Part shown: in pieces, positions 57,586 to 64,000 of the stretch | Layout of the letters: the number at the start of each line of letters is the position of its first letter | Numbering within the stretch: position 1 is the stretch's first letter | Source: Vibrio fortis | GTDB taxonomy: Bacteria; Pseudomonadota; Gammaproteobacteria; Enterobacterales; Vibrionaceae | Length of the DNA: 64,000 nucleotides | Assembly: GCF_024347475.1 (NCBI RefSeq) | Contig: NZ_AP025488.1 | Coordinates: 558,001-622,000, forward strand | Direction of reading: 5' to 3' | Notes under the pieces: generated by a model | What the model was told of the DNA's origin: nothing | Database searches by the model: none | The model's input: only the letters and a program-made list of their open reading frames with translations | Translations under genes and position numbers: made by a program

Positions 57586-58473
57586 ATGAGCTATATAGGT
57601 GAAGTAGCTGCGATTGGAGCGGCCATTGTTTGGGCTGGCGCGACGTGGATTTATAGTCAATTCAGTCACCGTTTTTCAGCGATGCAGCTCAACATAGTCA
57701 AAGGTGTACTCGCTTCGGTGATGATGATGCTTGTTATCCCTTTAATGCCTATGCCCGAACTTAACATAGAGACGAATCATATATTGGTGTTAGCGATATC
57801 AGGGGTTATTGGTATCGCGATAGGCGACAGCGCTTATTTTGCTGCACTTAAGAGAATAGGGGCGAATAAGACGTTACTGCTAGAGTCGCTCGCACCTCCC
57901 CTGTCTGGCGTATTGGCTTTAATGTTACTCGGTGCTGCGCTATCAATGCAGAGCTGGCTCGGAGTGATTATCACCACGCTGGCCGTGGCCTTTGTTGTGT
58001 TTCAACCTAGCCGACAAGAAGAGCAGGTTGATTGGAGTGGCGTTGGCTACGGTTTATTGGCAAGTGTTTGTCAGGCGTCTGGCGTGGTTATTTCACACTA
58101 TGCGTTAGTCGCTGGTGATATTCCGCCGTTAGTTGGGGCGTTGATCCGATTAGCGGTTGGGGTTTTTGCGGTGATAGTAATGATTCGATTTTTCGAACCC
58201 AAACCATTTTCTAGTATGCTCAAGCATTTGAAAAAGATGGCCAAGAAAGACAAAGCTTGGTTATTGGGAGCGATTTTTGTGGGGACGTTTCTTGCGCTTT
58301 GGCTTCAACAAGTCGCGCTTAAACATGCCAATCCAGCGATTGCTCAAACGTTGATTGCGACCAGTCCAGTATTTATTCTGGTGATCTACGCCTTTAAAGG
58401 GGAATCAATATCCAAGCAGAGTTTGGTTGGAACATTGGCTGCTGTGGGGGGCATATCTCTGTTCTTTCTCTAG
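57586..58473 (+). CDS. EamA/DMT-family transporter
   Basis: A 295-residue inner-membrane protein with two EamA repeats, about ten helices (first repeat about 3-140, second about 150-295). GVIGIAIGDSAYFAALKRIGANKTLLLESLAPPLSGVLA is typical of the family. Substrate is unknown (amino acids or metabolites). Divergent from yiaW with a good ribosome site. Confidence 0.85.
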   Translation: MSYIGEVAAIGAAIVWAGATWIYSQFSHRFSAMQLNIVKGVLASVMMMLVIPLMPMPELNIETNHILVLAISGVIGIAIGDSAYFAALKRIGANKTLLLESLAPPLSGVLALMLLGAALSMQSWLGVIITTLAVAFVVFQPSRQEEQVDWSGVGYGLLASVCQASGVVISHYALVAGDIPPLVGALIRLAVGVFAVIVMIRFFEPKPFSSMLKHLKKMAKKDKAWLLGAIFVGTFLALWLQQVALKHANPAIAQTLIATSPVFILVIYAFKGESISKQSLVGTLAAVGGISLFFL

Positions 58474-58482
58474 GGTTGAGAC

Positions 58483-58515
58483 AAAAATAGAGAGGCAGCG
58501 ACCTCTCTATTTTTA
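58483..58515. terminator. Terminator between the EamA and GGDEF genes
   Basis: Stem AAAATAGAGAGG/CCTCTCTATTTT with a 6-nt loop, between convergent genes. Confidence 0.85.
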
Positions 58516-58550
58516 TGACAATAACGGCAAAGCGAGCGTGTTGAAAAAGG

Positions 58551-60131
58551 CTATTCAGTACAGACTTGGTTTCGTCCATTTGCTTTTGCTCTGTAGAGCG
58601 CCTTATCCGCACGATAGAAGGTACGTTGCGTGTTTTCACCATCACGATGCAAGGTAATACCTACGCTGACGGTTAAACCGCGTTCACCCAGTATTTCATG
58701 CCAGCCAAATTGGAAGATACGCTCTCGATAATTCTCTGCGTGCATCGCAGCTTGTGCCTGAGTGGCGTTTTCCAGAATAACTAAGAATTCTTCGCCGCCA
58801 AATCGAACACAAGACGCGCCACGGAATTTAAAGTAGCCAGCTAATTCCTGAGCCACGCTGACGATCGCTTTATCGCCAACTAGGTGACTCAGCTCGTCGT
58901 TGATCGATTTAAAGTGGTCGATATCGACAACCAAGAGAGCAAACGACGTATTGTGGATAAGCAGGTCTTTAAGTTTTACATCCAACCAACGGCGGTTGTG
59001 TAAACCTGTGAGTGGATCGGTAAACACGTCTTGTTGTAGTTGAGCTACGGTATTTTTATGTTGCTCAGTCGTTTCTTTAAGCTCTTTATTCTCTTGCTCA
59101 GACAAGATGAGTTTGAGTTGCAGTTCAAAGCGCGATAAACGACGAAGTTGGCTTGCACCGAGTTCACTGATTGGGATCTGTTTCATCAAATCTGTTTCGA
59201 TGCGATAGCCTTTCTTTTCATGTTCTAGTGCTTCTTTGTAGTGCCCTTGACGCATACAAACTTCACTCATTGAATCATAAAAGCGTTTAGCGAGTACAGG
59301 CGATGAGTAGCTTTTCACTCTTTTGCTTGTGCTTTCAAGAATCATACTCGCGTAGTCTTGCTTATTGATGATGGTTAAGCAGTGTGCAAGCTCCAAGCGG
59401 ATCATGGTGGCTAACCAACTTGCTTGGGTATTAGTTGCAGTGTGTTGTACAGAAGAAATACAGCGCAGGGCTTCGTGGTATTTTTTCTGAGCTCGATAGA
59501 CTTTGGCTTGATAGAGCGAAATTTGTGCCGTCAGCAGTTTATTGCTCACCAGTATGCTGAGCTCTTCACATTCGCGAAGGAGATCACTGGCTGCTGTGAT
59601 TCGGTTGAGATGAAGAAAACTTGCAACCATGTGAAGCTTAAACTTTAGGCGGAGTAGGCGACTGCTAATGGCATGATCTATACTGCTGATCTTTTGGTAG
59701 TAACGAAGCGCACGGTTATGATCTCCATAGGCATCACATAGATTACCCATGCCTAAAATTGCCATGACATATTCGTCGATGTGCCCATGTTCAACGGCAA
59801 TGTTAGAAGAGCTAATAAACTCATTCAGCGCCGCAGTGTAATCTCCGGTTTCGACCAAGCGATTACTGAGACTGGTTTTGACTGTTAGTATGTCTTCAAC
59901 ATCATTGGGCAAGGTTAGCAAGTTAAGCGCTTCGCGCAGCTCATCAATACTGATTTGATTCTGTTGCAGCTCTGCACGGTATTCAGAGCTAATAATGTAG
60001 CAGTGTGCTTGTTCTTGTTGTGTAGTCGCGATGTGCTGGCGAATGTGGTTCCAGAAAATGATCGCCTCTTCACCAGAAACTGAAGAGGGGTCCAAGCCTG
60101 CGTCCGTGATCTTATTTAATAACGTTTCCAT
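58551..60131 (-). CDS. TPR-containing GGDEF diguanylate cyclase
   Basis: A 526-residue soluble protein. TPR-like repeats (about 75-330; e.g. AALNEFISSSNIAVEHG, GNLCDAYGDHNRALRYYQKIS, YKEALEHEKKGYRI), a coiled-coil (about 330-365), then a GGDEF domain (about 368-520): DPLTGLHNRRWLDVKL, VDIDHFKSINDELSHLVGDKA, and an orthodox FGGEEF. It should make c-di-GMP. No RxxD I-site is seen. It overlaps the stop of the upstream TPR gene by 20 bp, so the two are probably translated as a pair. Confidence 0.88.
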   Translation of the reverse strand: METLLNKITDAGLDPSSVSGEEAIIFWNHIRQHIATTQQEQAHCYIISSEYRAELQQNQISIDELREALNLLTLPNDVEDILTVKTSLSNRLVETGDYTAALNEFISSSNIAVEHGHIDEYVMAILGMGNLCDAYGDHNRALRYYQKISSIDHAISSRLLRLKFKLHMVASFLHLNRITAASDLLRECEELSILVSNKLLTAQISLYQAKVYRAQKKYHEALRCISSVQHTATNTQASWLATMIRLELAHCLTIINKQDYASMILESTSKRVKSYSSPVLAKRFYDSMSEVCMRQGHYKEALEHEKKGYRIETDLMKQIPISELGASQLRRLSRFELQLKLILSEQENKELKETTEQHKNTVAQLQQDVFTDPLTGLHNRRWLDVKLKDLLIHNTSFALLVVDIDHFKSINDELSHLVGDKAIVSVAQELAGYFKFRGASCVRFGGEEFLVILENATQAQAAMHAENYRERIFQFGWHEILGERGLTVSVGITLHRDGENTQRTFYRADKALYRAKANGRNQVCTE

Positions 60132-61599
60132 CAGTCTCTTTCTCAGCTTCGTCTTCTTCTAACTGTTCTAAGGTGAACGGGAAGGTCAAGATGTCATGAA
60201 GTGTGACAACAGGAGGAGCGCCTTTCAGTCCCTTTCTGTGCCAAGGGTAGATGTTGAGCATGGTCGTGATCTTGTCAAAGATCGCTTGTGCTGCACTCCC
60301 TTTTTCGGCCAGCATCAGCGCAACTCGTTCACCGCTCAAACGCGAGATAAAATCTTCTTGGTTACAGAAGGTATGAGCAAGCTCGGTACACACTTCGAGA
60401 TAGTTAGGGTCATCATGCTGGAACATAATGATGCTATGGTTCGAGCGTTTAAGCTCAGTCTTAAATAACACCAATTGTTCCCACCAAAAAGTCTCTGAAA
60501 CAACGTGAGAAAACTGTTTCTCAGGGTCGTATTCGTATTGACCGCGAATTCGGTTAATCAGTTTACGAGCTCGTTGCTCTAATTGGCGTTTTGAACTGCG
60601 CGCTTTGTCTAAGCCAACTCGGGTGGTTTGCTCGCGAAGCATATTGGTCGAATATTGGCGATATTTTTTAAAGGCAATCAGTGCTGCTTGATAATCTTGA
60701 TTCTCTTCTGCGACCAGAGATTGTTGGTAGCAGATTTGGCTTAGCAGCTCACCGTTATCGAATTCGTTGGCCGACTGTTCTGCGTGAGTTAACAATTCAG
60801 ACGCTTGGTGTGGTCTCTTTCTTAATAACTCTAAACGGGCACGGCTAATGAAAGAGTGTGCTTTCATCCAAACTAGGTTGTGCTCAACCGCGAGCTTGTG
60901 AGCCTTAGCGGTTGCTTGTTCCGCATCATCGAGACGCTCAAGTCCAAGTAAGGCTAATCCTCTAAAATCCCATACCTCGGCATGCCAGGTGTTATCTGGA
61001 TGATCTTTCAGTGCTTCTTCTGCACCGTCGAGCACTGAGAGCATCTCAACATAATTGTTGAGTAGGTAGTAATCCCAAGCAAGTAAGATCCTCGCCTTGC
61101 CTTCAAGCCAGCCAATTCGGCTATTATTTGCCACCTTAACTGCAAGCTGGTGGGTAGAACGTGCGAGCTTGTACTCATGCGTGATACGCCAGATATTACC
61201 AAGTCCAATCAGACATTCGATTTGAATTTCGAGTTCATCGACCAACGCAGACTGTTCGAGTGCGTTAATCCAGTATTGTTGAGCAGAGTAGTATTTGGCT
61301 TGCCCCCAGAATTGGAGCGCATGAAGATGGAGAATTTCAGGAAGAAAGAGATCAGTATCGAGTCGATTTTGGCGCTTATAAGCCTCTTTTATGTACTTTA
61401 GGCCTTTGCGGTAATCCATAAGATTCCAGCAGCAGCGAGACATCAGCATCAGTGACTGAATCGCCCCTTCTTCAAACAAAACCTGTTCAGCTCTCACCAG
61501 GCATTGCTCAGCCACCTCAAAGACGACGGCGGGTTCTGAGTCTATACGCTTTTTGAGTTTTTCAAGCTCTGTTTCAATTAGATACTGGTTTTTGTCCAA
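60112..61599 (-). CDS. TPR protein with a decayed GGDEF-like C-terminus
   Basis: A 495-residue protein. TPR-like repeats occupy about 35-310 (ALQFWGQAKYYSAQQYWINALEQ, AEQATAKAHKLAVEHNLVW), a coiled-coil about 310-345, and a C-terminal domain of about 110 residues whose blocks line up with GGDEF domains: HSIIMFQHDDPNYLEVCTELA in place of the DIDxFK helix and RLSGERVALML (Ser422) in place of RxGGDEFxxLL. No catalytic residues survive. Start is TTG 61599 with only a weak ribosome site. It lies directly before the active TPR-GGDEF gene and may be its regulatory partner. Confidence 0.75.
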   Translation of the reverse strand: MDKNQYLIETELEKLKKRIDSEPAVVFEVAEQCLVRAEQVLFEEGAIQSLMLMSRCCWNLMDYRKGLKYIKEAYKRQNRLDTDLFLPEILHLHALQFWGQAKYYSAQQYWINALEQSALVDELEIQIECLIGLGNIWRITHEYKLARSTHQLAVKVANNSRIGWLEGKARILLAWDYYLLNNYVEMLSVLDGAEEALKDHPDNTWHAEVWDFRGLALLGLERLDDAEQATAKAHKLAVEHNLVWMKAHSFISRARLELLRKRPHQASELLTHAEQSANEFDNGELLSQICYQQSLVAEENQDYQAALIAFKKYRQYSTNMLREQTTRVGLDKARSSKRQLEQRARKLINRIRGQYEYDPEKQFSHVVSETFWWEQLVLFKTELKRSNHSIIMFQHDDPNYLEVCTELAHTFCNQEDFISRLSGERVALMLAEKGSAAQAIFDKITTMLNIYPWHRKGLKGAPPVVTLHDILTFPFTLEQLEEDEAEKETDGNVIK

Positions 61600-61690
61600 G
61601 GCATAAGTCCATTATTATCGAACATACTGATAACACCATCATTATAAGTGTGTGATTTAGGATAAGCACTAATTATCTAACGAAGAGGTG

Positions 61691-61747
61691 ATACCAAGTA
61701 ATGATCTTTTCGATTAATGAGTACTACCTCATGTTATTACTTGGTAT
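61691..61747. repeat. Hairpin-forming element between the zinc-ribbon/HTH gene and the TPR genes
   Basis: Perfect 12-bp inverted arms ATACCAAGTAAT (61691-61702) and ATTACTTGGTAT (61736-61747) with a 33-nt centre holding a nested ATGAG...CTCAT stem. May be a dispersed intergenic repeat or an RNA structure; it is not a simple terminator. Confidence 0.5.
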
Positions 61748-61789
61748 TCAACTACTTCTAGCATATTCAGCTAGATGACTATCTTCGCC

Positions 61790-63337
61790 TTACGACAGTA
61801 GCTGCTTCAAGGTGAGAGGTTGTTCAGCGACGCCTAAGCGTTGTGCCGCGGTTAGCCCCTCTTTATCTTGATAGCACAAATTATGCCAAGCTCTGAAAAT
61901 ATCGAGCAGAGGAAGGATACCACCGGGACGCAGTTTACGTCTTGGTTCATTAATGAAACCGTCAAACAGGACTTGGAATCGCTGTTGGTAAAATTTGGTT
62001 TGCTTAAGAGATGCGTGCTCAAACCAATGTTCTGGTTGAGTTTGGTTACCAGCCAAATAACAGATCCCTTTTTGCTTGTCACCTTGACTGGCGATCGCCC
62101 AACGGTCTCGCCACCAACTCATGTGAACAATGTCGATCTTCTCAAATCCTAAACTATCGTCCCATGCTGCATCTTCCTCAACATACATCAAGTCGACGTT
62201 GTTGTTTTGGATTCGTGGCAAGCAGACGCTCAATGCCGCTGATCGTAATAGCGGATCTTGAGGTAGGTAAATAGATACACGTTTGCTCTCATCACACATG
62301 TCTAATACGTGAAGGAAATGAGCATAAGAGGTATAAGGTGGGCGAACTAAAGCCCCTTTAGACGGATAGCTAAAAGAGGTGAGGTTACCCATTGGATCTT
62401 CGACGTTACCACGAGCAAGAATCACTTGGTATTGCTGCTCAATGCGTTTTTTTAGATCGTCAGACGAGGTTGGTAACTCTAAGTTAGCCTCAGACGAGTG
62501 TTCTTTGGAAACGAATCGAGCGACGGAGTCGTAAGGGTTATGATCAATATTGCCAACAGGCTCTTCATTTTGAGAGTAGTTGACGTGTTGACAAAGAATA
62601 TAGCCGGAATGCGCTTCGCCCGTAGCAATCCACACCACGCCATTATTACTGTGTGGCTGTAGTCGCTGATAATGGGAAGCAAATTGGTAATCCTTTGCAT
62701 GATTAACCCAACGCGCGTCGATCATTGCAAGCTTGCGACGGCAGCGGCTAGCAATATGATCCACGTGATCGTAGAAAGTTTTTGGGTTGATCTCTAGTTT
62801 TCTACAGATTTCACGTACGGAATAGCCCATGAACAATAAGCCCATGAGGTTTTCTTGAAACTGGAGTTTTTTGTTGGATCCTGACCACTTATCAACAAAC
62901 GTCGATTGGCAATCTTTACAGCGATAGCGTTGTCTATCTCCGCTGTAACCAAAAGCGTGATACAGATGTTTATGAGTGTGAACAGAAAGCCCAAAGTTGT
63001 CGCAGTCATCATTGCGACACGCAGGAAGGCCGTCACTATGGAGGTGACGAAGCCGATGAAGTTCATTCAAAACTTCATGGTTATTAAGTAAGGGGGGGAA
63101 AGCTCCACATTCACGACAAACCATCGCTGGACGCTTTGGGTTTGCATGTTGCAAAACATATCGTTTTGCATCGCTCAAGCCAAAGTTGTCACACGCCAAT
63201 GTTTTACAAAAGTTGAGTTGTAAACCGTCCGCGTCTTTTGGCAGCTCGTCGTTGGACACGATCGCCCCCTCGGGATTATTTGGGCAGCCAAGCGAACCTG
63301 GCTGCGGGGTATTGCTTTTCAATGTATCGTTTATCAA
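61790..63337 (-). CDS. Zinc-ribbon/HTH protein resembling a domesticated transposase
   Basis: A 515-residue protein. The N-terminal half has four zinc-ribbon-like cysteine pairs: Cys44/49, Cys74/77, Cys107/112 and Cys140/143, arranged as two units each beginning C-X4-CDNFGLS (49-55 and 112-118), as in IS1-type InsA proteins. An HTH follows (about 160-195: GYSVREICRKLEINPKTFYDHV). The C-terminal half has no DDE triad that I can name. No inverted repeats or target duplication surround it, and it follows deoD by 3 bp as an operon partner. Start is TTG 63337 without a strong ribosome site, so the start is uncertain. Confidence 0.75.
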   Translation of the reverse strand: MINDTLKSNTPQPGSLGCPNNPEGAIVSNDELPKDADGLQLNFCKTLACDNFGLSDAKRYVLQHANPKRPAMVCRECGAFPPLLNNHEVLNELHRLRHLHSDGLPACRNDDCDNFGLSVHTHKHLYHAFGYSGDRQRYRCKDCQSTFVDKWSGSNKKLQFQENLMGLLFMGYSVREICRKLEINPKTFYDHVDHIASRCRRKLAMIDARWVNHAKDYQFASHYQRLQPHSNNGVVWIATGEAHSGYILCQHVNYSQNEEPVGNIDHNPYDSVARFVSKEHSSEANLELPTSSDDLKKRIEQQYQVILARGNVEDPMGNLTSFSYPSKGALVRPPYTSYAHFLHVLDMCDESKRVSIYLPQDPLLRSAALSVCLPRIQNNNVDLMYVEEDAAWDDSLGFEKIDIVHMSWWRDRWAIASQGDKQKGICYLAGNQTQPEHWFEHASLKQTKFYQQRFQVLFDGFINEPRRKLRPGGILPLLDIFRAWHNLCYQDKEGLTAAQRLGVAEQPLTLKQLLS

Positions 63338-63340
63338 GGA

Positions 63341-64000
63341 TTAGATGTTGATAGCTGTCTCTAGAGCTACTTTCATCATATCGTTGAACGATTTTTGACG
63401 CTCTTCAGAGCTTAGTTTTTCACCACGGATAATGTGGTCAGAAACTGTTAGGATAGTCAGTGCTTTTGCGCCTAGGTCAGCAGCAACGCCGTAGATACCA
63501 GCAGCTTCCATATCAACACCTAGGATGCCTAGTTTTTCCATCTTCTCAAAGATGTCAGCTTCAGGAGTGTAGAATAGGTCTGCAGAGAATACGTTACCTA
63601 CTTTTACTGGTACTTCTTGAGCACGCGCTTGGTTTACAGCTTCTTCTAGAAGACCGAAATCAGCGATTGCTGCGAAGTCGTGGTCGTTAAAACGAATGCG
63701 GTTAACTTTAGAGTCAGTTGATGCACCCATACCGATAACAACGTCCATTAGTTTAACGTCGTCGCGTACTGCGCCACAGCTACCAACACGGATAACATTT
63801 TTTACACCGTACTCAGCAATAAGTTCGTGAACGTAGATGCAGCATGAAGGGATACCCATACCGTGGCCCATTACAGAAACTTTCTTACCTTTGTAAGTGC
63901 CTGTGTAGCCGAACATGTTACGAACATCACAAACTTGCTTCACGTCATCAAGGAATGTTTCAGCGATGTATTTTGCGCGAAGTGGGTCACCCGGCATCAG
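63341..64000 (-). CDS. deoD: Purine nucleoside phosphorylase DeoD-type, 5' end beyond the window
   Basis: Partial: 220 C-terminal codons are present and the reading frame runs off the right edge; about 18-20 N-terminal residues are missing. DeoD splits purine (deoxy)ribonucleosides to base and sugar-1-phosphate. The phosphate-binding [57 protein letters not shown], and the substrate-binding [13 protein letters not shown] and TVSDHI motifs are complete. The catalytic Asp is in SDHI. It is followed by the zinc-ribbon/HTH gene. deoD-type genes on the second chromosome are usual in vibrios. Confidence 0.95.
   Translation of the reverse strand: MMPGDPLRAKYIAETFLDDVKQVCDVRNMFGYTGTYKGKKVSVMGHGMGIPSCCIYVHELIAEYGVKNVIRVGSCGAVRDDVKLMDVVIGMGASTDSKVNRIRFNDHDFAAIADFGLLEEAVNQARAQEVPVKVGNVFSADLFYTPEADIFEKMEKLGILGVDMEAAGIYGVAADLGAKALTILTVSDHIIRGEKLSSEERQKSFNDMMKVALETAINI

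Noticed and set aside
1..64000. CRISPR array, insertion sequence, prophage, tRNA or rRNA gene
   Set aside because: No direct-repeat array, paired terminal repeats with transposase, phage genes or tRNA-like fold was found by eye on either strand.

Overview
The window reads as a gamma-proteobacterial accessory replicon, almost certainly chromosome II of a Vibrio. The strongest evidence is a Qrr quorum-sensing small RNA gene with its sigma-54 promoter and LuxO sites (around 41080-41304). The gene set also fits: MalT next to malP-malQ-glgB, a lamB-malM unit, YihG, SstT, DeoD and several GGDEF proteins. No insertion sequence, phage, CRISPR array, tRNA or rRNA gene was seen, and base composition looks fairly even.

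Layout. 1-6.8 kb: a small zinc-ribbon hypothetical, a Fur-box-linked TonB-dependent receptor, the acyltransferase YihG, the tRNA methyltransferase TrmK and a membrane GGDEF protein with an altered motif (GGKEF). 6.9-26.4 kb: a large alpha-glucan island with GlgX, LamB, MalM, a frameshifted esterase, a GDE-type amylo-1,6-glucosidase, a MalE-like binding protein without its permease, a DexB-like alpha-1,6-glucosidase with a divergent LysR regulator, a large lipoprotein pullulanase and a cytoplasmic alpha-amylase. 26.5-34.8 kb: mixed genes (DUF1294, LysE exporter with a divergent AsnC regulator, LysR, Sel1-repeat protein, a YiaW/YiaV-like membrane pair, AraC, DUF4136 lipoprotein). 35-41 kb: SstT, an RsgA GTPase, a copper-handling trio (PCuAC, Sco, small membrane protein) and a DUF368 membrane protein. 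41-52 kb: Qrr, MalT, then malP-malQ-glgB. 52-57.5 kb: a TetR regulator, a complete ECF-type importer (T, fused A1A2, S) and a second YiaW/YiaV pair. 57.6-64 kb: an EamA transporter, two TPR proteins in tandem (one an orthodox GGDEF protein, the other with a decayed GGDEF-like end), a zinc-ribbon/HTH protein resembling a domesticated transposase, and the 3' part of deoD.

How it works together. Branched alpha-glucans would be trimmed at the cell surface by the pullulanase, enter through LamB, be bound by MalE, and be processed inside by the alpha-amylase, the 1,6-glucosidases, MalQ and MalP. GlgB and GlgX build and unbuild the cell's own glycogen. Enzymes acting on or making alpha-1,6 bonds are unusually dense (pullulanase, GlgX, DexB-like, GDE-like, GlgB). 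MalT-box-like sequences lie in front of lamB, pulA, the amylase and malP. A separate 20-bp dyad, GATATAG-N7-CTATAG, occurs both upstream of the malE-like gene and in the divergent LysR/glucosidase promoter, pointing to a LysR sub-regulon inside the island.

Most interesting observations: the shared LysR-type operator, the Qrr gene beside malT, the paired TPR-GGDEF/decayed-GGDEF genes, the GGKEF cyclase, a 17-codon ORF with a near-perfect ribosome binding site, a possible small RNA beside the Fur box, and the single-base frameshift in the esterase.
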